The position numbers were made by a program, and so were the translations under genes. Below are positions 49,287 through 57,462 of a stretch of DNA of 64,000 nt, one piece after another (the stretch's first letter is position 1; every line of letters begins with the position of its first letter). Source of the DNA: Bilamarchaeum sp040758595. GTDB lineage: Archaea; Micrarchaeota; Micrarchaeia; Anstonellales; Bilamarchaeaceae. The notes under the pieces are model-generated. The model was not told the DNA's origin. It made no database searches and was given only the letters and a program-made list of their open reading frames with translations. The stretch covers positions 1 through 64,000 of the forward strand of contig JBFLVJ010000006.1 of assembly GCA_040758595.1 (NCBI GenBank), given 5' to 3'.

Positions 49287-49925
49287 TTATCCCTTCACCC
49301 TGCTCAGTTCCATCGCCCGGTGCATCGTCTGCTCCACCTTGGCGATCCTGGCCTGCAGCGCCGGGTCCTGGAACTGCCCCTCGCTCTGGGGCCTCCTGAA
49401 CATCGATAGCCGCTCCATGACATGGACCGGGCTCCTCTCGGCCAGCTTGCAGAGGGCCTCGCAGGCCTCATGGCAGACCGTATCATCCCTATCGATCAGC
49501 GCCCGGACCAGGACAGTGCAGGCCTCATGGACCTCTTCATCTGTGAGGTTGTCGGTCTTCCAGAGCCCCTGGTCCCGCTCTAATTCGCCGTTGAGCAGCC
49601 TCAATGCCATCCGCTTGACCTCGATGCTCCCTGTATTCAGGGCGATCAGGACCCCGGAGACGGTGCCCCTGTCCGCGAGCATGGCCTTTATCGCATGGAA
49701 CCTCACCGGCAATTGATGATCGGATAGCGCCCGGACAAGGATCCTTTTCGCTCTCTCCCCGTCGATGGCGTTTTCGTGGAGCAGCTTCTGGACCCCTTTT
49801 ATGGCACGGACCCTCTCCTCTATCGAGCCGTCTATAATACAGTCCCGCAGCCGCTGCGCTTCTCCTAGGGGATCCTTCTTCCATGGCGGCAAATCCCGCT
49901 TTGCAGTCATCCTTCTGAGGCGCAT
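49287..49925 (-). CDS. HEAT-repeat protein
   Basis: 212 residues made of helical pairs typical of HEAT/armadillo repeats (IEERVRAIKGVQKLLHE, HQLPVRFHAIKAMLADRG, SIEVKRMALRLLNGEL, DDTVCHEACEALCKLAERSP). These usually mediate protein binding. First gene of the operon with the sulfur carrier (2-nt gap) and the tRNA thiolase; a scaffolding role in thiolation is speculative. ATG 49925 is set by a TATA element shared with the divergent enolase gene; the frame continues to 50003. Confidence 0.75.
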   Translation of the reverse strand: MRLRRMTAKRDLPPWKKDPLGEAQRLRDCIIDGSIEERVRAIKGVQKLLHENAIDGERAKRILVRALSDHQLPVRFHAIKAMLADRGTVSGVLIALNTGSIEVKRMALRLLNGELERDQGLWKTDNLTDEEVHEACTVLVRALIDRDDTVCHEACEALCKLAERSPVHVMERLSMFRRPQSEGQFQDPALQARIAKVEQTMHRAMELSRVKG

Positions 49926-49947
49926 GATAGTTGATTTGATGCGATAA

Positions 49948-49958
49948 GCTAAATAATG
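49948..49958. promoter_or_regulatory. shared divergent TATA region (HEAT operon / enolase)
   Basis: GCTAAATAATGG lies about 25 nt before ATG 49979 and about 27 nt from ATG 49925 on the other strand. Confidence 0.5.
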
Positions 49959-49978
49959 GTAGCAGAGAAAACGAAGGC

Positions 49979-51208
49979 ATGAAAATCGCTTCAGTCTGGG
50001 CACGCGAGATCTTGGATTCCAGGGGAAACCCCACCGTGGAGGTGGAGGTGGCCACAGAGGCGGTCATGGGGACCGCAGCCGCTCCGAGCGGGGCATCTAC
50101 GGGCAAGCACGAGGCGATCGAGCTGCGGGACGGGGGGGTAAGGTACAACGGCAAGGGCGTCCGGAGGGCGGTCGAGAACGTCAATTCGGTCATCGCACCG
50201 GCCATAACCGGGATGGAAGTGACCGACCAGGAAGGCATAGACAGGAAGATGATAGAGCTGGACGGAACGCAAAACAAGGGCAACCTCGGGGCCAACGCCA
50301 TGGTGGCCACTTCGATGGCGGTCTTGAGGGCGAGCGCGGCATCCCAGAATGTCTTCCTCCACGAGCTTCTGGGTGGAAACATGATCCCGCACGCGATGTT
50401 CAACATCGTCAACGGGGGAATGCACGCGGGCAACGGCCTCGCGATACAGGAATTCATGATAATGCCCCAGCACGAGTTCTTCTCCGAGCGCCTGAGGATG
50501 GCGAGCGAGATATATCATATACTCGGCAAGCAGCTGGCGGAGAGCATCGGCCCCTCTGCGAGGAACGTCGGGGACGAGGGCGGCTTCGCGCCCCAGATAG
50601 ACAACACATACAAGGCGCTCGATGCGATATCGCACGCGGTCGAGGAAGCAGGTTATGGCCATGCATGCCCTTTCGCGCTGGACGCGGCGGCATCATCCTT
50701 CTACGATGCCAAAAGCGGAACCTACAAGATCGACGGCAAGGCGCTCAAGGAGCACGAGCTCATAGACTACTATGCGGATCTGGCCAAAGCATATCCGATC
50801 AAGAGCATCGAGGATCCGTTCGACGAAGAGAGCTTCGGGGCGTTCGCCGCTTTGCGCAAAGAGCTGCCGGAAACCCAGATCGTGGGCGACGATCTGGTGG
50901 TCACCAACGTCTCTCGCCTCAAACAGGCGATCGACAGCCAGTCCATATCGGCATTGCTGCTCAAGGTGAACCAGGTAGGGACCCTGACCGAGGCCATGGA
51001 AGCGGTCGCTCTCTGCAGGAGGAACGCGCTAAATGTGGTGGTCAGCCACCGCTCGGGCGAGACGGAAGACTGCTTCATAGCGGATTTCGCGGTCGGGATA
51101 AATGCAGGTCAGATAAAGACCGGTGCGCCGGCAAGAGGAGAGCGCACGGCCAAGTACAACCAGCTGCTGCGGCTGGAAGAGCGGATGCAGGTGCTCAGCC
51201 AGGGCTGA
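49979..51208 (+). CDS. eno: enolase
   Basis: 409 residues, slightly short for the family. It converts 2-phosphoglycerate to phosphoenolpyruvate. SARGNPTVEVEV-type N-terminus (SRGNPTVEVEV), SGASTGKHEA loop, VGDEGGFAP, VGDDLVVTN, catalytic lysine in LLLKVNQVGTLTE and the VVSHRSGETEDCFIADFAV signature are present. Leaderless ATG. Confidence 0.97.
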   Translation: MKIASVWAREILDSRGNPTVEVEVATEAVMGTAAAPSGASTGKHEAIELRDGGVRYNGKGVRRAVENVNSVIAPAITGMEVTDQEGIDRKMIELDGTQNKGNLGANAMVATSMAVLRASAASQNVFLHELLGGNMIPHAMFNIVNGGMHAGNGLAIQEFMIMPQHEFFSERLRMASEIYHILGKQLAESIGPSARNVGDEGGFAPQIDNTYKALDAISHAVEEAGYGHACPFALDAAASSFYDAKSGTYKIDGKALKEHELIDYYADLAKAYPIKSIEDPFDEESFGAFAALRKELPETQIVGDDLVVTNVSRLKQAIDSQSISALLLKVNQVGTLTEAMEAVALCRRNALNVVVSHRSGETEDCFIADFAVGINAGQIKTGAPARGERTAKYNQLLRLEERMQVLSQG

Positions 51209-51244
51209 ACGCCTGTCCCAAACATCACACTGCGATGCTGCTGT

Positions 51245-51312
51245 GGTCTCCAGTATCCAGTTTCCGGTTTCGCACGAAACCCGAGACCTACAGCCCGAAA
51301 CCCCGCGTCCGG
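51245..51312. repeat. heptanucleotide tract that reverses strand at a palindrome
   Basis: Units read CCAGTTTCC-like up to about 51265, then the palindrome GGTTTCG-CA-CGAAACC (51266-51281) switches the repeat to the opposite orientation (CGAGACC, CGAAACC). It lies in the 188-nt gap between enolase and the TPR-AAA gene, which otherwise holds only the promoter. Confidence 0.55.
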
Positions 51313-51331
51313 TCGGCCCGGCCGCTGGAAG

Positions 51332-51342
51332 GCTTAAAAAAC
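51332..51342 (+). promoter_or_regulatory. TATA box of the TPR-AAA gene
   Basis: GCTTAAAAAAC lies about 55-65 nt before ATG 51397; GAGTGA at 51385-51390 is the ribosome binding site, so this is a leadered transcript. Confidence 0.4.
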
Positions 51343-51396
51343 ATAGGCCCATATCAGCTATACCGCGAATCGCCGTGCGCATGACGAGTGAATCGA

Positions 51397-53133
51397 ATGC
51401 CTGAGAGGAAACCGAACCCGACAGACGCGAAGACATATTACCAGTCCGGGAACGATTACTACGAGAAGAACGACTTCGACCGGGCCATCGAGAACTACAA
51501 CATGGCCATCCTGCTCAGCCCGGTATTCTCCGAGGCCTACTTCAACCGCGCGCTCTCGTATTACCAGCTCAAGAACTTCGACAAGTCCATCGCGGATTAC
51601 ACGAAGTCGATGGAGCTCGATCCCCAGAATCCGATAATCTACAATAACCGGGGCGACGCGTTCTACCGCAAGCAGGACTTCCAGAGCGCGGTCAAGGATT
51701 ATGACAAGGCCATATCGCTCAATCCCAATTATCTCAAGGCGTTCTACAACCGCGGACTCTCATACGCCTCCATCGAGGAATACGAGAAGGCGGTAGAGGA
51801 TTTCACGAAAGTCGTCAAGATAAAGCCGGATTTCGCCGAGGCGTATCATCTGAGGGGCCTCGCGCACGAATACGCGGGCTCGATCGCCAGCGCGATAACC
51901 GATTATGAGAAGGCGCTGGAGCTCAACCCAGAGCTCACCGAAGCCAAGACGCACCTGGAAGGCGCCAAGGCCAAGAAAGACCAGGAAGGAAAAGGCGGGG
52001 GAGAAGGCGGAACCGCGGACATAAAGATGCTCTCCAAGCCCACCATGAACTTCAACGACGTGGCGGGCATGAAATCCATGAAAGAGGAGATACGCGAGGC
52101 GGTCGTCTATCCGATGCGCAACCCTGACCTGGCCCGCAAGTACGGCAAGCTGGGCGGCGGAGGCATCCTGATGTACGGGCCGCCGGGGTGCGGTAAGACA
52201 TTCATAGTCAAGGCGGCCGCGGGCGAATGCCACGCGGGGTTCATCAACGCGAAGCTCTCGGACCTGCTGGACATGTACGTGGGCAACACCGAGAAGAACA
52301 TCCACAAGGTCTTCGAGCTCGCCCGCAAGAACACCCCGTGCATCCTCTTCTTCGACGAAGTGGAAGCGATCGGCGGCAGGAGGGACCAGCAGGAGGGCCA
52401 GCAGTACATGAAGATGGCCGTCAACCAGATGCTCTATGAGATGGACGGCGTCGAGGCCAACAACCAGAATGTGCTCATCATCGCGGCCACCAACGCGCCC
52501 TGGGACGTCGACCCTGCGCTCAGGCGCTCCGGCCGTTTCAGCAAGACGATATACATCTCCGCGCCCGATCTCGCCTCGCGCAACGCCATGCTGAAGATGT
52601 ATGCCAAGAAGCGCCCCCTTGGCGGCTTCATACCGTTCTCGCTACTAGCGATATCGACGACCGGCTATGCCTCTGCCGACATGAAATCCATAGTGGATGA
52701 CGCCGCCACCATACCCTGGAGGCAGGCGTTCCTGAACATCGAGAAGAAGACCGAGGAGCTGGCCAAGGGCGGCATGGCCAAGGACCAGGCCGAGGAGCTG
52801 GCCAAGAAGCAGGTGTCCCAGCGACCGGTCACGCTCGGCGACTTCGTCTCCGCGATAGCCAAGAAGAAATCGTCCCTCCCGCCCTGGTATGGCCAAGCCA
52901 AGAAGCAGATCGGCAAGCAGGAGGAAGTGACGATAATCGACGGCAAGGAGCACAAGAAGGTCACAGACAGCAAGATGGGGCCCGCAGAGAAGGAGGCGTT
53001 CTCGAAGCTGCTCAGCGTCATCAACACCGGCAACCAGTGGTATTACAAGGCCGGCCTGATGATCGTGAAGCAGGGGACCTTGATACTCCTGCGCATCCTT
53101 GTGTTCATAACAGAGCCGGGCCGTATAGTATAG
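51397..53133 (+). CDS. TPR-AAA+ ATPase with a hydrophobic C-terminal tail
   Basis: 578 residues. Five tetratricopeptide repeats (about 15-185; for example AYFNRALSYYQLKNFDKSIADYTKSMELDP) are followed by a glycine-rich linker and one AAA domain (about 215-450) with Walker A GPPGCGKT, Walker B ILFFDEVEAI and arginine-finger region RRSGR. The C-terminus carries a hydrophobic stretch (GLMIVKQGTLILLRILVFI) that could bind the membrane. TPR plus AAA suggests substrate recruitment and remodelling, similar in plan to katanin/Vps4-clade ATPases, but substrates are unknown. An in-frame GTG at 51388 is less likely. Confidence 0.88.
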   Translation: MPERKPNPTDAKTYYQSGNDYYEKNDFDRAIENYNMAILLSPVFSEAYFNRALSYYQLKNFDKSIADYTKSMELDPQNPIIYNNRGDAFYRKQDFQSAVKDYDKAISLNPNYLKAFYNRGLSYASIEEYEKAVEDFTKVVKIKPDFAEAYHLRGLAHEYAGSIASAITDYEKALELNPELTEAKTHLEGAKAKKDQEGKGGGEGGTADIKMLSKPTMNFNDVAGMKSMKEEIREAVVYPMRNPDLARKYGKLGGGGILMYGPPGCGKTFIVKAAAGECHAGFINAKLSDLLDMYVGNTEKNIHKVFELARKNTPCILFFDEVEAIGGRRDQQEGQQYMKMAVNQMLYEMDGVEANNQNVLIIAATNAPWDVDPALRRSGRFSKTIYISAPDLASRNAMLKMYAKKRPLGGFIPFSLLAISTTGYASADMKSIVDDAATIPWRQAFLNIEKKTEELAKGGMAKDQAEELAKKQVSQRPVTLGDFVSAIAKKKSSLPPWYGQAKKQIGKQEEVTIIDGKEHKKVTDSKMGPAEKEAFSKLLSVINTGNQWYYKAGLMIVKQGTLILLRILVFITEPGRIV

Positions 53134-53162
53134 CCTGGCGGCTTCGGGACTGCCAGCTCTTC

Positions 53163-53203
53163 TGAATGGTTTCCAGCCTCAAGTTCCCGGTTCCGGGCCT
53201 CTG
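53163..53203. repeat. heptanucleotide tract upstream of pyrC
   Basis: TGGTTTCCAGCCTCAAGTTCCCGGTTCCGGG-type sequence in the 100-nt gap; it ends where the TATA element of the dihydroorotase gene begins. Confidence 0.45.
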
Positions 53204-53211
53204 TTTTTATT
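53203..53211 (+). promoter_or_regulatory. TATA box of pyrC
   Basis: TTTTTATTG lies about 27 nt before ATG 53234 and supports that leaderless start over the upstream in-frame ATG at 53210. Confidence 0.45.
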
Positions 53212-53233
53212 GTTTGTTCCTGATTCTCCAAAC

Positions 53234-54427
53234 ATGTCCTTGGCCATAAAAGGCGGCAATGTATTTCTCGGAGAGAGCTTCGCGAAGAAGGACCTTCTGA
53301 TAGAAGAGGGCAGGATAGTCTCCATCGGGAACGCGATCAAGGGAGACGAGACGCTCGAAGCTAAGGATATGCTGGTCCTTCCAGGTCTCATAGACCCGCA
53401 TGTCCATCTGCGGGAGCCCGGGGCCACATACAAGGAGGATTTCGCGACCGGCAGCCGCGCGGCCATAGCAGGCGGTTTCACGACCGTCATGGACATGCCC
53501 AACAATCCAACGCCCACGATAACCAAGGAAGCGCTCGATGAGAAGCGGGCGCTCGCAAAGAAGAAAGCAATCTGCGACGTGCTCTTCCATTTCGGCGGGA
53601 CCGATGACAACTTCGATGAGATAAAGAGGGCGGATCCCGGCTCCCTGAAGCTCTACCTGGGGCGGACCACCGGGCCGCTCCTGCTCAAGAACCCGTCATC
53701 GCTGAAAAAGCACCTGGAGAACTTCCGCAAGGACCGCCCTGTGGTGCTGCACGCATGCGACCATTCCTCGGACGAGGCCAAGAACCTGAAAACCACCTAC
53801 GAGACCATGGAGAACGCGGTCGCGTTGGCATCCAAAACCGGAAACCGGATGCACATCGCCCACGCGTCCACCAAGAAAGAGATCACCATAGCCAGAAAGT
53901 GTCCGCACTGCACCGTTGAGGTGGCACCCCACCATCTTTTCCTCTCCACCAGAGACCGTGAGCGACTGGGCCCTTTCGCATCGGTCTTCCCTCCCCTCCG
54001 CAGCGAGCAGAAGCGGCTCATGCTCTGGAGCGCATTGCAGCTGGCAGACTGCATCGCCACCGACCACGCCCCGCACACCATAGAGGACAAGGAGCAGGGC
54101 GCAGCCGGATTCCCTGGCCTGGAGACCAGCCTGGCATTGATGCTCACCGCATGCAGGAGGGGTCTTCTGGACAAGATATGGGTGGCCCAGCGGATGACCA
54201 GGAATCCGGCAGATATCTTCCATCTGAAAGGCAAGGGCCGCCTGGAGATCGGCAATATCGCGGATATAGCGATTGTCGATCCGAAGAAAGTCTGGAAGGT
54301 GGACGGCTCGCAACAGGAGACCAAATGCAAATGGTCGCCTTTCGACGGCATGGAACTGACCGGGAAGGTGCACACCACCATTAAAGGCGGCAAGCTCATC
54401 TACCATAAGTTCGGGATGATAATCTAG
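53234..54427 (+). CDS. pyrC: dihydroorotase
   Basis: 397 residues. Amidohydrolase of pyrimidine synthesis. Metal ligands DPHVHLREPG (HxH), a likely carbamylated lysine in SLKLYLG, HIAHAST and the late TDHAPHT are present, matching class I dihydroorotases (allantoinase/hydantoinase relatives share the fold). Monocistronic as far as can be seen; convergent with the pilin-like gene 22 nt away. Confidence 0.93.
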   Translation: MSLAIKGGNVFLGESFAKKDLLIEEGRIVSIGNAIKGDETLEAKDMLVLPGLIDPHVHLREPGATYKEDFATGSRAAIAGGFTTVMDMPNNPTPTITKEALDEKRALAKKKAICDVLFHFGGTDDNFDEIKRADPGSLKLYLGRTTGPLLLKNPSSLKKHLENFRKDRPVVLHACDHSSDEAKNLKTTYETMENAVALASKTGNRMHIAHASTKKEITIARKCPHCTVEVAPHHLFLSTRDRERLGPFASVFPPLRSEQKRLMLWSALQLADCIATDHAPHTIEDKEQGAAGFPGLETSLALMLTACRRGLLDKIWVAQRMTRNPADIFHLKGKGRLEIGNIADIAIVDPKKVWKVDGSQQETKCKWSPFDGMELTGKVHTTIKGGKLIYHKFGMII

Positions 54428-54449
54428 AAAAGAGAGAAAAAAGGAAGAA

Positions 54450-54893
54450 TCACTGCTTCTCGATTCTTATGTACGCTTCGTTGCCTCTGTATTCAGAGCT
54501 TATCTTGAGCTTCATCCAGCCGCCGGCGACCGAAGCGTCCGCCAGCGAGCCGGGGTTCGAAAGCGGATACTTTATTATCTCAGCAGAGTCCTTAGGCCCC
54601 TCCGGGGTGTTTATCGCGAGGATTATCTCTCCTCCGCGCCCGGATTGCACCGTCTCCAGAGAGACCGTGTTCGGCGGTATGTAGATGTCTGTCACCACTG
54701 TCGTGTCTGTGCCCAGGCTCCCGACCGAATTGGCCAAGGAGGCGACCCTTGTCACAGCGAGCTCTGCCTGGTAGGACGCTATCTGCTGGTTCGCTTCGCT
54801 CGCCTTCACGTAGACGAGGACCAGAAGCGGAATGAATATCAGCAGCACCAGCGCAACGATAACGAGCAGTTCTGTGCTTACCTGTCCTTTCAT
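54450..54893 (-). CDS. class III signal peptide (archaeal pilin-like) protein
   Basis: 147 residues from ATG 54893. The start MKGQVSTELLVIVALVLLIFIPLLVLVYV is a type IV pilin-like signal: a short basic n-region, Gly-Gln cleavage site, QxSxE motif and a hydrophobic helix. It would be processed by a prepilin peptidase (FlaK/PibD type) and assembled in or anchored to the membrane. The rest is a small beta domain. GGGAGGGAA is the ribosome binding site. It follows the CBS gene by 13 nt. Confidence 0.88.
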   Translation of the reverse strand: MKGQVSTELLVIVALVLLIFIPLLVLVYVKASEANQQIASYQAELAVTRVASLANSVGSLGTDTTVVTDIYIPPNTVSLETVQSGRGGEIILAINTPEGPKDSAEIIKYPLSNPGSLADASVAGGWMKLKISSEYRGNEAYIRIEKQ

Positions 54894-54906
54894 TGTTTCC
54901 CTCCCT

Positions 54907-55998
54907 CTAACGAGCATGAGTCCTTCTGGGTTTCTCCTTGCGCATCTCCTTCTTGCGCCGCAGCACCTTGTTGAGCTCTGCCGCGAGCTCATCTATGGCT
55001 TCTTTGAGATTGCCCCGCTCGACCTTCACCGAGACGTGCCCATCGTCGGTATCGAAATACATCCTGACATTGAATGTCGATTTGGTCTCCTTAAGGTGGA
55101 AGCTGGCGTTCCTGATGTTGAAGCTCTCCCCGAACCGCTCGAGGACCCGGCCCAGCTTCTCCTGGACCCTGTTGTAGTAGCTTGCATTGTCCTCGCCCAG
55201 GCCTGAGACGTTTATCGCGACGCCCTCCTCCGCCTGGCTCTGCACCAGCTTGAATATGTCGAGAGCCGATATGACTCCGATCGGCTTGTTGTCGGATACG
55301 ACTATCACGCTCGAGACGTGCTTGGCTATCATCCTCTTGACCGCGAATTCGAGCGTCGCATCCTGGTTCACCAGGGTCATGTCCGGGCGCAGGAAGCTCG
55401 ATATCCCCATGAGGTCCACGTTGATGGGTTCGGACTGCCTGATGTCCTTCCTCCCCCCGATCAGGTTGGTGGTGCCGCTCCATGAACCTATATCGTAGTT
55501 CGATACCACCCCGATGATCTTGCCCTTCCGGGTCACCACGAGGCGGTGGGCCTTCTTATCCTTCATCAGCCTCTTCGCTGATCCGATGCTCTCGTTCTCG
55601 TCGATGGTGTAGACCGGGCTGCTCATCAGCTCCTTGACCGATAAGTTCGGGACGAGGTTGGATCCCAGCATGTCGCTAAGAAGCTCCACCCTGGTGGTTA
55701 TCCCGAGCGGGCTCTTCTTCGGGCCGAGGACCGGGAGGGCCTTGAAGTGGCCAACGAGGAATGCGTCCACGCGCTCCATGACGCCCGCGGTCTCCAGAAG
55801 CACCGGGGGTTTGCATATGACCGTCTCGCATTTCACGTTGTGGGGGTTCTTTATGCCCCCGCTAACGCTCATATGGTCTATCATCCCCAGATAGCTCCCG
55901 TTCCGGGTGACTATCACCGCAGGGCTCTCATCGAGCTGAGGCAGTGCCTTAGAGAGGAATTCCGCGCTATCCACAACCAGAGTCCGCTTAATTTCCAT
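54907..55998 (-). CDS. four-CBS-domain protein with an HPF-like C-terminal domain
   Basis: 363 residues. Four CBS motifs in two pairs (about 1-125 and 125-265) bind adenine nucleotides. Residues about 270-350 (YYNRVQEKLGRVLERF, ASFHLKETKSTFNVRMYFDTDDGHVSVKVERGNLKEAIDELAAELNKVLRRKKEMRK) resemble the beta-alpha-beta-beta-beta-alpha fold of ribosome hibernation factor HPF, ending in a basic tail. CBS proteins are known as ribosome dormancy factors in archaea, so energy-sensing control of ribosomes is a reasonable inference. First gene of a two-gene operon with the pilin-like protein. Confidence 0.82.
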   Translation of the reverse strand: MEIKRTLVVDSAEFLSKALPQLDESPAVIVTRNGSYLGMIDHMSVSGGIKNPHNVKCETVICKPPVLLETAGVMERVDAFLVGHFKALPVLGPKKSPLGITTRVELLSDMLGSNLVPNLSVKELMSSPVYTIDENESIGSAKRLMKDKKAHRLVVTRKGKIIGVVSNYDIGSWSGTTNLIGGRKDIRQSEPINVDLMGISSFLRPDMTLVNQDATLEFAVKRMIAKHVSSVIVVSDNKPIGVISALDIFKLVQSQAEEGVAINVSGLGEDNASYYNRVQEKLGRVLERFGESFNIRNASFHLKETKSTFNVRMYFDTDDGHVSVKVERGNLKEAIDELAAELNKVLRRKKEMRKEKPRRTHAR

Positions 55999-56023
55999 AA
56001 AAACCCACGCCTTCCAAGTCGTT

Positions 56024-56052
56024 AAAATATATAAACTAAATAGGTATATAAA
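56024..56052. promoter_or_regulatory. divergent promoter region (CBS operon / scpA)
   Basis: Contains AAATATATAAAC (about 56025-56036), 25-30 nt from both starts (55998 and 56058), and a second GGTATATAAAC close to scpA. Confidence 0.5.
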
Positions 56053-56057
56053 CGAGT

Positions 56058-56768
56058 ATGGCGAACCAGTTGCAGCTCACCTCGTTCCAGTCATTCTCAT
56101 CATTCGAGACCATGGTCTCGAAGCCGACCTGGAAGGACATCCTGCTGGAACTGATATCATCCAACCGCATCGACCCCTGGAACATCGATCTGGCCGCCCT
56201 GGCCGATGCGTTCATCCGCCGCGTCCGCGAGATGGAGAGCATGGACTTCGTGCTCCAGGCCAATGTCATACTCGCAGCCTCGATCCTCCTCAAGTACAAG
56301 AGCGAGTCGCTAAAAGCGTTGAGCTACCAGTCCGACCTCACAGAATACGAGGAGGCCCCTGACCCGGCGCTAAACGAAGCGGAGGAGTTCCCCCAGTTGA
56401 CCCTGTCATCGAGGATCCCGCCCAAGAGGCAGGTCACCATCGACGAACTCATAACCGAGATGGAAAGGTTCATCCACTACGACGAGAGCGAGCGCGTCCG
56501 CATCCCGCGGGGCGCGATCGTGGATACCGTGGATCTGGATCTCGGCGAGCGGGATATCGAGAAGGACATGGCAGACACTCTATCGCTGGTCGAGAAGAAC
56601 GCTGATGGCACCGGCTGGGCTCTCTTCTCATCGATAGTCCGGGGCCGCGACATGCAGGGCATGGTCTATACGCTTCTCTGCCTCCTGCACCTTGTGTGCG
56701 AAGGGTCCCTCGATATAAAACAGGATGAGATGTTCGGGGAGATATTCATCCACTTGAACAAAAATTGA
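56058..56768 (+). CDS. scpA: segregation and condensation protein A
   Basis: 236 residues. Kleisin subunit that bridges SMC heads in chromosome condensation. The N-terminal kleisin region (WKDILLELISSNRIDPWNIDLAALADAFIRRVREMESMDFVLQANVILAASILLKYKS) is diagnostic, and the C-terminal winged helix (GMVYTLLCLLHLVCEGSLDIKQDEMFGEIFIHL) is present. SMC itself is not in the window. Convergent with sepF. Confidence 0.95.
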   Translation: MANQLQLTSFQSFSSFETMVSKPTWKDILLELISSNRIDPWNIDLAALADAFIRRVREMESMDFVLQANVILAASILLKYKSESLKALSYQSDLTEYEEAPDPALNEAEEFPQLTLSSRIPPKRQVTIDELITEMERFIHYDESERVRIPRGAIVDTVDLDLGERDIEKDMADTLSLVEKNADGTGWALFSSIVRGRDMQGMVYTLLCLLHLVCEGSLDIKQDEMFGEIFIHLNKN

Positions 56769-56789
56769 GAATGTAAAAAAGAAAAGATT

Positions 56790-57173
56790 CTACTCGATGA
56801 GCGTCGAGCCTGATTTCTTCATCGGCTTCGACTTCACGATCTTGACGTTGGAGGGCGTCAGGATGATCATCTCGTGCGAGAGCAGGGCGATGTCCCCGTT
56901 GATCTTGCCCGCGTTCATCTTCATCTTGGAGATGATGCCCTTGAGCCGGTTGGGCTGCTTCGATAGCGGCAGCACGTTCAGGATGATGATGTTCTTAGAT
57001 GAGAGCTCCTTGAGCGCCATGTCACCGTCGCCCTCGTTCCTGAGATCGACCCTCTTGACATAGAAATCAGCAGGAGGACTCACGACGTCTCCTTCGTGCT
57101 GCATTAGTTCTTCCAAGTCCGGTACATCCGGTTCCTCGCTTTTGCCGCCTAAAATCTTGTCGAAAAGTCCCAT
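56790..57173 (-). CDS. sepF: cell division protein SepF (archaeal FtsZ anchor)
   Basis: 127 residues. N-terminal amphipathic membrane-targeting helix MGLFDKILGG, acidic linker, and the SepF core (FYVKRVDLRNEGDGDMALKELSSKNIIILNVLPLSKQPNRLKGIISKMKMNAGKINGDIALLSHEMIILTP). It would tether FtsZ to the membrane. GGTGGTTTA before ATG 57173 is the ribosome binding site, and TTTAAATA near 57226-57237 the likely TATA box. Confidence 0.93.
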   Translation of the reverse strand: MGLFDKILGGKSEEPDVPDLEELMQHEGDVVSPPADFYVKRVDLRNEGDGDMALKELSSKNIIILNVLPLSKQPNRLKGIISKMKMNAGKINGDIALLSHEMIILTPSNVKIVKSKPMKKSGSTLIE

Positions 57174-57261
57174 TAAACCACCAATGCGTGGAATATCGAT
57201 TCCTTGCCTTCCTTTAATGCACTGAATATTTAAATTGGTTGCGCTCTCGACGTTGTCTCTG

Positions 57262-57290
57262 CGGGCCCCTTATATTATAGCTGGGGCCCG
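57262..57290. repeat. GC palindrome enclosing a TATA-like core
   Basis: Arms CGGGCCCC (57262-57269) and GGGGCCCG (57283-57290) bracket TTATATTATAGCT in the sepF-hppA divergent gap. It may be an operator overlapping a promoter or one more of the window's palindromes. Confidence 0.5.
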
Positions 57291-57302
57291 GTGGCTGTTT
57301 GT

Positions 57303-57460
57303 TTTTAAATCTTATCATCATCTATTTCAAGGCTGACCCCGACCGGCTCAGACAATCACAACCGAAAGCCATCCTAAGACCGGTGCATCCGAATCGTCGG
57401 ATGCATCTGTAGCGGGTCGCCTCGGAGGGTAACCGAGCGGAGTCAGATATGTCAAAGGTG
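57303..57460 (+). promoter_or_regulatory. structured 5' leader of the H+-pyrophosphatase gene (candidate regulatory RNA)
   Basis: TTTTTAAATC at about 57301-57310 is a TATA box, placing transcription start some 120-130 nt before the gene, long for this window. The leader can fold: an outer CTGAC/GTCAG helix, CGACC/GGTCG, hairpin TGCATCCGA-ATCG-TCGGATGCA (57384-57405) and hairpin CTCGG-AGGGTAA-CCGAG. It matches no riboswitch class I can name. Confidence 0.35.
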
Positions 57461-57462
57461 AA

